Below are positions 27,397 to 34,434 of a DNA stretch of 64,000 bases, in pieces (position 1 is the first letter of the stretch; each line of letters opens with the position of its first letter). The stretch covers positions 1,364,001 to 1,428,000 of the forward strand of contig NZ_CP134195.1 in assembly GCF_031585635.1 (NCBI RefSeq), in the 5' to 3' direction. The notes beneath the pieces were generated by a model. The model saw only the letters and a list, made by a program, of their open reading frames with translations, searched no databases and was not told where the DNA came from. The position numbers were made by a program, and so were the translations under genes. This DNA comes from Paraburkholderia sp. FT54 (GTDB lineage: Bacteria > Pseudomonadota > Gammaproteobacteria > Burkholderiales > Burkholderiaceae).

Positions 27397-28074
27397 ATGC
27401 CGGCATGGTTGCATCTGATGGCGCAGTCGCTGTGGCCCCTGCTGTATGCGGGGCTGGTGTTTACCGTGCCGCTCACGCTGATCTCGTTCGCGATCGGACT
27501 CGCGCTCGCCTTCCTCGTCGCGCTGGTCCGGTTGTTCGGGCCGAAGTGGGCCGTGGCGATGGTGCGCTTCTACGTGTGGCTGTTTCGCGGCTCGCCGTTG
27601 CTCGTGCAACTGTTCGTGATCTTCTACGGCTTGCCGAACGTGGGCATCGTGCTCGATCCGTTGACGGCTGCGATCATCGGCTTTTCGCTGAATGTCGGCG
27701 CGTACAACTCCGAAGTGATACGCGGCGTGATCGAGTCGATTCCGAAAGGGCAGTGGGAGGCGGCATATTCGATGGGGATGACGCGCGAGCAGGCCTTGCG
27801 GCGCGCGATCCTGCCGCAAGCGGCGCGCGTCGCGTTGCCGCCGCTGTCCAATTCGTTTATCGCGCTGGTGAAGGACACCTCGCTTGCCGCGGTGCTCACT
27901 GTGCCTGAGGTGTTTCAGGCGGCGCAGCGGATCGCGTCGGTGACTTACGAGCCGTTGATTCTGTACACGGAGGCGGCGCTGGTCTATCTGGTCCTCAGTT
28001 CGGTATTGTCGTCGGCGCAAGTTAGGCTCGAGCGCAAGTTCGGCCGCCACGCACTTTTCCAGGCAGGCAACTGA
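27397..28074 (+). CDS. Amino-acid ABC transporter permease
   Basis: The 225-residue HisM/TcyL-type permease has about five hydrophobic segments and the EAA-type cytoplasmic loop for ATPase contact (EAAYSMGMTREQALRRAILPQA). It starts 22 bp after the binding-protein gene and its stop overlaps the ATPase start (TGATG), indicating coupled translation. It would dimerise to form the membrane pore of the importer. Confidence 0.9.
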   Translation: MPAWLHLMAQSLWPLLYAGLVFTVPLTLISFAIGLALAFLVALVRLFGPKWAVAMVRFYVWLFRGSPLLVQLFVIFYGLPNVGIVLDPLTAAIIGFSLNVGAYNSEVIRGVIESIPKGQWEAAYSMGMTREQALRRAILPQAARVALPPLSNSFIALVKDTSLAAVLTVPEVFQAAQRIASVTYEPLILYTEAALVYLVLSSVLSSAQVRLERKFGRHALFQAGN

Positions 28075-28862
28075 TGATCCGACTGGAAAAAATCGACAAG
28101 TACTTCGGCGAGCAGCAAGTGCTCAAGTCGGTCGATCTGCAACTCGCCTCGGGTAATGTCACCGCGTTGATCGGTCCGTCGGGCAGCGGCAAGAGCACGC
28201 TATTGCGTTGCGTGAATCTGCTCGAGATTCCCGAATCCGGTTCGCTCGAACTCGGCGATCAGCGGCTGGAATTCAGCCGCGACCACCGGCCCTCGCGCGA
28301 AACGGTGCTGACGATTCGCCGCCGCACGGGCATGGTGTTTCAGAATTTCCAGCTCTTCCCGCATCTCACTGTGCGGCAGAACGTGATGGAAGGCTTGCTG
28401 ACCGTGCTGAAGTGGGACAAGGACAAGGCGCGGGCTCGCGCGGACGAATTGCTGGAGAAGGTCGGCATCGCGCAAAAGGCGGATGCATGGCCGTCGACGC
28501 TGTCCGGCGGTCAACAACAGCGTGTGGCGATTGCGCGGGCCTTGGCGCCGTCGCCGGAAGTGCTGTTGTGCGACGAGCCGACCTCCGCGCTCGATCCCGG
28601 TCTCGCCGCGGAAGTGGTGGAGGTGCTCAAGCAACTCGCCACCGAAGGCATGACCATGCTGATGGCCACGCACGACTTGCGGCTCGCCGCGACGATCGCG
28701 CGTGACGTGGTGTTTCTGAACAATGGCGTAGTGGTGGAAGCCGGGCCGTCGCGCGAGATCTTCATGCAGCCGCGCGCACCGGAAACCGAGCGTTTCGTGT
28801 CGACGTTGACGCACAGTCTGCCGGATGAGTGGACCGAATCGGGCGGAGCGGCAAGACAATAG
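28074..28862 (+). CDS. Amino-acid ABC transporter ATP-binding protein (TcyN-like)
   Basis: The 262-residue ABC ATPase has Walker A GPSGSGKST, Q-loop VFQNFQLFPH, signature LSGGQQQR, Walker B VLLCDEPTSALD and the switch His (MATHD). The insert between Walker A and the Q-loop (SRDHRPSRETVLTIRRRTG) resembles that of cystine transporters. It is the third gene of the operon, overlapping the permease stop. It energises import of an amino acid, likely cystine. Confidence 0.9.
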   Translation: MIRLEKIDKYFGEQQVLKSVDLQLASGNVTALIGPSGSGKSTLLRCVNLLEIPESGSLELGDQRLEFSRDHRPSRETVLTIRRRTGMVFQNFQLFPHLTVRQNVMEGLLTVLKWDKDKARARADELLEKVGIAQKADAWPSTLSGGQQQRVAIARALAPSPEVLLCDEPTSALDPGLAAEVVEVLKQLATEGMTMLMATHDLRLAATIARDVVFLNNGVVVEAGPSREIFMQPRAPETERFVSTLTHSLPDEWTESGGAARQ

Positions 28863-28950
28863 GGCAGCGCGACAGCAGCGCGGGACGGGCGGGATCGAGC
28901 GACGCGGAGCGGCAAACGCAATCACGCGCCCATCCAGTGATACAACGGCA

Positions 28951-28974
28951 AAGGGGGCGTCGAAACGCCCCCTT
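28951..28974. terminator. Bidirectional terminator-like hairpin between the ABC operon and leuA
   Basis: A perfect 10-bp stem (AAGGGGGCGT 28951-28960 with its complement 28965-28974) with a CGAA loop lies between two convergent genes. Only two T residues follow on either strand, so termination efficiency is uncertain. Confidence 0.6.
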
Positions 28975-29016
28975 CGCACAACGCGGCTACGAATCCGCAG
29001 CTACGCTCATCGGCTC

Positions 29017-30744
29017 TTAAACGCCCACGCTCTCCGTAGCGTCGTTCATGGCGGCGTCGAAGAAGCGCTCCTTCGCCTGCGCATTCACGCGAGCGTAGGC
29101 GCGATTCACGCCGCTGATCACCGCGCGAATCGACGCCGTCACCAGATTGGCGTCGATGCCGACGCCGAACGCGCTGCCGGTCACATCGGCGCCGGCCATT
29201 TCGGCCACCGCCACCGCGCGGGCATCCGCTCCTTGCGTCAACGCGCGTTCTTCATAGTGCTGAATCCGCACCGGCACGCCGATCGCGTGCATCAACGCGT
29301 CGAGCGGACCATTGCCTTCGCCGGTCAACACGCGCCGCGTGCCATGGATGTCGACCGTGAGTTTGATGTGCTCGCGTCCTTCGCGCTCGGACAGGCTGTG
29401 GCCCACGTAATGAATCGGCGCTGTGTTCTGCACATATTCCTGCTGGAACAATTCCCAGATCTGCGCGGACGTGACTTCCTGGCCGCTGTCGTCGGTGAAG
29501 CGCTGCACGGCCGAGCTGAAGTCCACTTGCAGGCGGCGCGGCAACACGACGCCGTATCCCTGTTCGAGCAGATACGCGATGCCGCCTTTGCCGGACTGGC
29601 TGTTCACGCGAATCACCGAATCATAGGTGCGGCCGAGATCGGCCGGATCGATCGGCATGTAGGGCACTTCCCAGACCGCGTCCGGCTTCTGCGCCGCGAA
29701 GCCCTTCTTGATCGCGTCCTGATGCGAGCCCGAGAAGGCTGTGAACACCAGATCGCCGACATACGGATGACGCGGATGGATCGGCAACTGCGTGCATTCT
29801 TCCGCCGTGCGCGCGACTTCGTTGATGTTAGAGAAGTCGAGCCCCGGATCGACGCCTTGCGTGTAGAGGTTCAATGCGAGCGTGACGAGGTCCACGTTGC
29901 CGGTACGCTCGCCGTTGCCGAAGAGACACCCTTCGATGCGATCCGCGCCGGCCATCACGGCGAGTTCAGCGGCGGCAACGGCGGTGCCGCGATCGTTATG
30001 CGGATGCACGGAGATGATCAGCGATTCGCGGCGCGCGAGATTGCGGTGCATCCACTCGATCTGGTCCGCGTAGATGTTCGGCGTGGACATTTCGACGGTG
30101 GCGGGCAAGTTGACGATGGCCTTGTGTTCCGGCGTCGGTTCCCAGATGTCGAACACGGCGTCGCAGACTTCCTTGGCGAATTCGATTTCGGTGCCGCTGA
30201 ACACTTCCGGGCTGTACTGGAACGTGAACTGCGTTTCCGGCATGGTCGCGGCGATCCGCTTCATCGTGCGGGCCGCGTTCTGCGCGAGTTCCTTCACGCC
30301 GCTCTTTTCCAGGTTGAAGACGATCTTGCGGAATTCAGGCGCGGTCGCGTTGTACAGGTGGACGATGGCGCGCGGCACGCCACGCAAGGATTCGAAGGTG
30401 CGTTCGATCAGGTCGTCGCGCGCTTGCGTCAAGACTTCGATCGTGACGTCGTCGGGAATATGGCCACCTTCGATCAACTCACGCACGAAATTGAAGTCGG
30501 TCTGCGAGGCGGACGGAAACGCGACTTCGATTTCCTTGAAGCCGATCTGCACCAGCGTCTTGAACATGCGCATCTTGCGCTGCGCGTCCATCGGCTCGAA
30601 GAGCGACTGATTGCCGTCGCGCAGGTCGGTGCTCATCCAGATCGGCGGGTGCGTGATGGTGCGCGACGGCCACTGGCGATCCGTCAAGTTGATGGGCTTG
30701 AACGAGCGGTATTTGGTAGCGGGGTTCTTCAACATTTTCATCAT
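29017..30744 (-). CDS. leuA: 2-isopropylmalate synthase
   Basis: The 575-residue enzyme commits pyruvate-family carbon to leucine, condensing acetyl-CoA with 2-oxoisovalerate. It is the long fungal/actinobacterial-like class (LeuA type 2), with the catalytic barrel motifs STDLRDGNQ (38-46) and [11 protein letters not shown] and a C-terminal LeuA dimer/regulatory domain that should bind leucine. Three ATGs cluster at the start (30744, 30741 and 30735). Shine-Dalgarno signal is weak. A 258-bp leader upstream carries a leucine-rich peptide ORF, suggesting attenuation. Confidence 0.95.
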   Translation of the reverse strand: MMKMLKNPATKYRSFKPINLTDRQWPSRTITHPPIWMSTDLRDGNQSLFEPMDAQRKMRMFKTLVQIGFKEIEVAFPSASQTDFNFVRELIEGGHIPDDVTIEVLTQARDDLIERTFESLRGVPRAIVHLYNATAPEFRKIVFNLEKSGVKELAQNAARTMKRIAATMPETQFTFQYSPEVFSGTEIEFAKEVCDAVFDIWEPTPEHKAIVNLPATVEMSTPNIYADQIEWMHRNLARRESLIISVHPHNDRGTAVAAAELAVMAGADRIEGCLFGNGERTGNVDLVTLALNLYTQGVDPGLDFSNINEVARTAEECTQLPIHPRHPYVGDLVFTAFSGSHQDAIKKGFAAQKPDAVWEVPYMPIDPADLGRTYDSVIRVNSQSGKGGIAYLLEQGYGVVLPRRLQVDFSSAVQRFTDDSGQEVTSAQIWELFQQEYVQNTAPIHYVGHSLSEREGREHIKLTVDIHGTRRVLTGEGNGPLDALMHAIGVPVRIQHYEERALTQGADARAVAVAEMAGADVTGSAFGVGIDANLVTASIRAVISGVNRAYARVNAQAKERFFDAAMNDATESVGV

Positions 30745-30773
30745 CCGTGGGTGAGACCAGTTAGCTGGGAGTC

Positions 30774-30897
30774 GACCGGACGACGAAAAGACATAACTGC
30801 GCCGCCGGTCGAAAACCGGGGCTGGGTCAGTTACTGGGGAATTCAGCGGAGCTTCAGGTGTTCAGATGGAAGCGCGCGGCAGCAGACCTAGCCCGGT
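30774..30897 (-). promoter_or_regulatory. Alternative base-pairing segments in the leuA leader RNA
   Basis: Four complementary segments overlap. Segment A (30897-30885, within leader codons 22-26) pairs with B (30828-30814), with one bulge and one mismatch. B also pairs with C (30809-30805) as a 5-bp hairpin with a TTTCG loop. C pairs instead with D (30779-30774, six bases). A:B plus C:D versus B:C are mutually exclusive, as expected for ribosome-position-dependent attenuation. No clear T-run follows any stem, so control could be translational. Confidence 0.35.
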
Positions 30898-30960
30898 AGA
30901 GGGGGCTAGTAGTAGCGATAGGAGGGTCTGGGCGCGGTACATAGTGCGCAATAGGAACAT
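30862..30960 (-). CDS. Leucine-rich leader peptide of leuA (attenuator)
   Basis: A 32-codon ORF upstream of leuA contains ten leucines, six encoded by CTA, which is rare in this GC-rich genome. Codons 13-18 read CTC CTA TCG CTA CTA CTA, and more Leu codons follow at 24, 26 and 27. The peptide includes TLLSLLLAP. The stop lies 117 bp before leuA. A second ATG at 30942 gives a 26-residue version; a TTGACG -35 at 30974-30979 with a weak -10 at 30951-30956 would start transcription almost at that ATG, making it leaderless. No Shine-Dalgarno is visible. Function as a leu attenuator is inferred. Confidence 0.65.
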   Translation of the reverse strand: MFLLRTMYRAQTLLSLLLAPSTGLGLLPRASI

Positions 30961-30966
30961 ATTATT

Positions 30967-30989
30967 GGGACGGCGTCAAGCGCCGTCCC
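30967..30989 (-). terminator. Hairpin between the methyltransferase gene and leuA promoter
   Basis: A perfect 9-bp stem (GGGACGGCG 30967-30975 with 30981-30989) with a 5-base loop lies 15 bp after the methyltransferase stop. It is followed by an AT-rich but not T-rich stretch. It overlaps the candidate leuA leader -35 element. Confidence 0.4.
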
Positions 30990-31003
30990 CATGCGGCCTG
31001 AGA

Positions 31004-31909
31004 TCAGTGCGTCGGTTTCACGAAGCGCAAGGTCATGCGGTCCGACTCGCCGATGGCCGCATATTTCGCCCGGTCGACGTCGCCGCCCTCGAAGCTCGGC
31101 GGCAGCGACCAGACGCCGTTGGGGTAGTTTTTGGTGTCGCGCGGGTTGGCGTTCACGTCGCTCTTGCCGGCCAGTTCGAAGCCGGCCGCTCGCGCGTGTT
31201 CGATTACGTAGGCTTCCGTGACGTAGCCGGTTTCGATGGTCTGTTGCAGCGAAGTGCCCGGCGCCGCACGATGCTCCTCGACACCGAGCACGCCGCCCGG
31301 CTTGAGCGCTGCGTAGAAGGCGCGCAGGTTCGCGTCGATCTGGCCGTCCTTGATCCAGTTATGGATATTGCGGAAGGTCAACACCTCGTCGACGCTGGCA
31401 TCGGCCGGAAAACCGCTGAACTGCCCGGCGTGCAGCGTGCCGACCACGACGTTGCCGTAGACGGCGGGCGTGGCCGCCAGTTTGCGCGCGAACGCGGCCC
31501 GGCTGGCCTGTGCCTGCGCCGACGGCGCTCCCTGCGGCCCGTCGTATTGCGCCTCGTAGAGCTTGCCGTGGTCGTGGAGATAGGGCGCGAGGATCTCCGT
31601 GTACCAGCCGCCGCCCGGCTCGATCTCCAGCACGCTTTGCGACGGCGCGAGTTCGAAGAACTGCAGCGTTTCCTTCGGATGGCGGTAGATATCGCGGGCG
31701 CGGGCTTGGTCGCCGCGCTGCGGTCCGGAAATCGCGGCGTCGAGCTGCGCCGGACTGGCCGAGGCAGAAGCCGAAGCCGACGCCGACGCCGAAGTCGAGG
31801 CCGATGGGCCGGCGCAGGCCGCCAGCAGTAGCGCGGTACTCAATGAGGCGAGCGTGGCGCGCAATGTGCGGGCCTGGCGATTGGGTCGTAGGTTCGGTCG
31901 TAGGTTCAT
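31004..31909 (-). CDS. Predicted lipoprotein with class I methyltransferase-like domain
   Basis: The 301-residue protein begins with a lipoprotein signal (LSTALLLAAC), then a Ser-Ala dipeptide repeat encoded at about 31761-31805, then a Rossmann-type domain resembling SAM methyltransferases (SVLEIEPGGGWYTEILAPYL motif I; LKPGGVLGVEEH). A lipid-anchored methyltransferase is odd because SAM is cytosolic. The protein may bind another ligand, or the apparent signal may not be cleaved. Starts at 31918 and 31960 are possible alternatives. Confidence 0.7.
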   Translation of the reverse strand: MNLRPNLRPNRQARTLRATLASLSTALLLAACAGPSASTSASASASASASASPAQLDAAISGPQRGDQARARDIYRHPKETLQFFELAPSQSVLEIEPGGGWYTEILAPYLHDHGKLYEAQYDGPQGAPSAQAQASRAAFARKLAATPAVYGNVVVGTLHAGQFSGFPADASVDEVLTFRNIHNWIKDGQIDANLRAFYAALKPGGVLGVEEHRAAPGTSLQQTIETGYVTEAYVIEHARAAGFELAGKSDVNANPRDTKNYPNGVWSLPPSFEGGDVDRAKYAAIGESDRMTLRFVKPTH

Positions 31910-32183
31910 GAGGTCCATTATCGGGCGCGATCGGGCTGGAAGGAAATCGGTAACCGGCATAAGAATAGGCGCTCGCTGGATTTGCGTGGCGGCCGCCCGT
32001 GAGCAGGAATAAAAGGCCGTTTCCGCCAGTTTCGCTGTTTGCCGCGACTCGCGCGTAGATTGCGAATCCGAAGCGCGGCGTGGCGCGTATAAATGATGTG
32101 ATCAGCGTTGGCCGTCGCGCGCGGGCTCGTTCTGGGCCGGACGCGACTTGATCCCCTTCATTTTCATTTTGTCGGAGGCAGGT

Positions 32184-32513
32184 ATGCAACGAACATCGAG
32201 AATGTCGCGGTTAGGGCAGGTTTTATTGTGCGCGGCCGCGTGCGCGATCGCCGCGCAGGTGGGAGCGCAGGGCCTGAGCCCGCAGGACGACATGTACGCG
32301 CCGCAAAACAGCACGCGTCTGATGCCCAACGCGGCGCGCGGCAGCGAATATCCGACGCACGGCAACCAGCAGGCAGGGGAATTGAACCTGAATCCGACCG
32401 ACCCGCGCGCGCAACTGGTCAACGGCTTGCCGAACCACACGAATTCCGGCGGCTATGGCTCACCGCTCGCTGGCGTGCGCACCTACGTGCAACCGCAAAT
32501 GCCGTCGAAGTGA
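32184..32513 (+). CDS. Small exported hypothetical protein
   Basis: The 109-residue protein has a signal peptide (about residues 1-28, MQRTSRMSRLGQVLLCAAACAIAAQVGAQ) and a short mature part rich in Pro, Asn and Gly with no known domain. GGAGG stands just before the chosen ATG, ruling out the ATG 12 codons upstream. It is monocistronic, between divergent and convergent neighbours. Function unknown. Confidence 0.65.
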   Translation: MQRTSRMSRLGQVLLCAAACAIAAQVGAQGLSPQDDMYAPQNSTRLMPNAARGSEYPTHGNQQAGELNLNPTDPRAQLVNGLPNHTNSGGYGSPLAGVRTYVQPQMPSK

Positions 32514-32634
32514 GCGGTTGCGTGCACGACGGCCGTGCCGCATCGCGCCGGAGCGCAGCGCATCCCTGCACGGACCGTTCTTTCGCTGTCTTTTTGAGGC
32601 GATGGGCAGCGTGCCGCCCATATACCGGCATCGC

Positions 32635-33342
32635 TCAGAGTCCGAACACGATCCGCAACGTATCGTTGTGCGCGATCACCGAGGCGCCAATCCCCACGAG
32701 GATCAGCGGTAGCAGGGCGGTGCCGTAGCGCCGGATCGGCGCGCCGAGCAACGGATGCTCCACGAGCCAGACCGCGCCGGCGCACCAGAGCCCGATCATC
32801 ACGATAAAGACCAGCGAGATGAACGCGCCCTCGCTATGCGAATGACTGGCGTACAGCGGCACATAGACGGCAAGATTGTCGGATCCGTTGGCGACGGCCA
32901 CGCAGGCCACCGCCCACCAGGATGAGCCTCGGCGTGTAAAAGGTGGCGTGGCCGATCTCGCCTGATTTGCCGCATGAGTTGCGTCAGCGGAGCTAGCGCA
33001 ATTCTCCGAGCTTGCCGATTCGCGCGATGCGGGCGGCTCGCGGCCGGCCCGTGTGGTTTCCTGCTGCTGCGCGTTGGCGGGGCCAAAGCGCTCCCACGCC
33101 TTGCTGAGCCCCACGCCGACCGGCAAGATGCCGAGCAAACCGACATAACCGACCGGCAAATGCTTCAGCAATGCGGCGAGCAGCATCGACCCCATGATCA
33201 AGGTCAGCGAGCCGGCATACTGCCCGGCGATCACGCGACGGCGCTCGCCGCCGGCTTCCGCCAGGAAGGCGAGCAGGACGAACAGGTTGTCGATGTTGGT
33301 GGCGGTGTAACCCGCGATGGCGAGCAGGGCAAGGCTGAGCAT
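32635..33342 (-). CDS. CadD-like cadmium resistance/efflux family membrane protein
   Basis: The 235-residue protein has about six hydrophobic segments in two halves. Each half bears a conserved Asp-containing motif (ATNIDNLFVLLAFLAE and ANGSDNLAVYVPLYA), the pattern of the CadD/LysE-like cation transporters. The central loop is long, Ala/Glu-rich and cytoplasmic. The start MLSLALLAI lacks a good ribosome site, but the extension upstream is not plausible coding. Metal specificity is unknown. Confidence 0.75.
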   Translation of the reverse strand: MLSLALLAIAGYTATNIDNLFVLLAFLAEAGGERRRVIAGQYAGSLTLIMGSMLLAALLKHLPVGYVGLLGILPVGVGLSKAWERFGPANAQQQETTRAGREPPASRESASSENCASSADATHAANQARSATPPFTRRGSSWWAVACVAVANGSDNLAVYVPLYASHSHSEGAFISLVFIVMIGLWCAGAVWLVEHPLLGAPIRRYGTALLPLILVGIGASVIAHNDTLRIVFGL

Positions 33343-33625
33343 GCAGGAAAGCCGGTCGGCACACAGTGATGAAGCGTGAGAAGGCGAAGCGATGTCATCG
33401 CGAGGCCCCGTCGGAAAGTAGGAAGCGCGTCGGTCCGATGGCAGCCGGTCAACACGATGCCGATGCAAGCCGCCGCGGTCAAGGGGCACTGGGTTTCGGG
33501 CGCGCCGATAAGCAGTGAAGATGTCGATCGCCTTACACAGCCCGCGCGCTGCCCGCGCTCGAAGCCGGTGCCGGTCAAGCAGGCCGTAAGCTACAATTGC
33601 CGACGGCTTGAAAAACGGAACATCA

Positions 33626-34219
33626 ATGAAGATTCGGATTCTCTCTATCACCTGCGTCGTGGGCGCTGCTGCGCTGCTAGCGGCCTGCACGGCCGTCTAT
33701 AAGAACACGGACGCGTGCGAACAGTTGATGCGAAGCAAGCTGGCGGAAACGTCGCCGGATACGTTGAAGATCACCCATGCGGGCGCGGGCATCCACGGCG
33801 CGCGGGTGGTGGTCGAAGGGTCGATCGAGCATGTGGGGGCGCCAACGTCCGCGCCTTCGGCGGCGAGTGCGCCGCTCGCGGCTTCGGGTGCGCGGGCGGC
33901 TTCGGCGGTGGCCGTTGGTGCATCGGGTGCGCGGACGGCTTCGGCAGTGGCCGTTGGTGCATCGGGCGCGCGCCCGGCTTCGGCAGTGGCCGTTGGTGCA
34001 TCAGCCGCAGCCGGTGCATCGGGCGCTGCTAATGCATCAGCAACTGCTGGTGCATCAGCCGCTTCGGCAACCGCAGCGCTTTCGCTCAAACCTGCCAAAC
34101 CCCGGAAGACGGTTACGCCAGCCGCCGCCGAGTGCACGTTCCACGGCCCGACGCTGAACATATTCAGCTGGCTGGCCCCGGCCAATCTTGTGACGCCGGC
34201 AACCAACGCGACCGAGTAG
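33626..34219 (+). CDS. Repeat-containing Ala-rich lipoprotein
   Basis: The 197-residue protein has a lipobox (ALLAAC) near residue 21, a short Cys-containing N-terminal segment (TDACEQLMRSKL), then an Ala/Ser/Gly/Val-rich middle with three 13-residue repeats (SGARxASAVAVGA). The C-terminal segment begins AAECTFHGPTLNIFSWLAPANL. The last 89 bp of coding sequence plus stop lie in a 97-bp tandem triplication. Two NxS/T sequons (NAS, NAT) occur. It converges on an N-glycosyltransferase gene; any link is speculative. Function unknown. Confidence 0.7.
   Translation: MKIRILSITCVVGAAALLAACTAVYKNTDACEQLMRSKLAETSPDTLKITHAGAGIHGARVVVEGSIEHVGAPTSAPSAASAPLAASGARAASAVAVGASGARTASAVAVGASGARPASAVAVGASAAAGASGAANASATAGASAASATAALSLKPAKPRKTVTPAAAECTFHGPTLNIFSWLAPANLVTPATNATE
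33881..33997 (+). repeat. Three tandem 39-bp in-frame repeats
   Basis: Units 33881-33919, 33920-33958 and 33959-33997 encode A-SGARxASAVAVG, with x being Ala, Thr or Pro. They differ by a few bases, and the unit is a multiple of three, so copy number can change without frameshift. Confidence 0.9.
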
Positions 34220-34421
34220 CGCGTCCGAGCGCACGTTCCACAGCCCGACGCTGAACGTATTCAGCTGGCTGGCCCCGGCCAATCTTGTGACGCCGGCAAC
34301 TAACGCGACCGAGTAGCGCGTCCGAGCGCATGTTCGGCGACTCGTCGCTGAACGTATTCAGCTAGCTGGCGCCAGGCAATCTTGTGCCGCCGACCCCTAA
34401 CGCCACCAAGTAGCGCGTTCA
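34131..34421 (+). repeat. 97-bp tandem triplication spanning a gene's 3' end and stop codon
   Basis: Units start at 34131, 34228 and 34325. Unit 1 holds the last 89 bases of the lipoprotein gene including TAG (34217-34219). Units 1 and 2 differ at only four positions; unit 3 is more diverged. All three keep a hairpin, GCTGAA-4 nt-TTCAGC (34153-34168, 34250-34265, 34347-34362), and a TAG at the same offset. Because 97 is not divisible by three, units 2 and 3 are out of frame with unit 1. Confidence 0.92.
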
Positions 34422-34434
34422 GTTGCGGCGAATT

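Noticed and set aside
28825..30891. A 688-codon open frame antisense to leuA
   Set aside because: It is the codon-bias shadow of leuA; no recognisable domain.
34220..34421. Extra coding exons of the lipoprotein in repeat units 2 and 3
   Set aside because: The 97-bp period shifts the frame and unit 1 keeps the stop codon, so the later copies are not translated as part of this gene.
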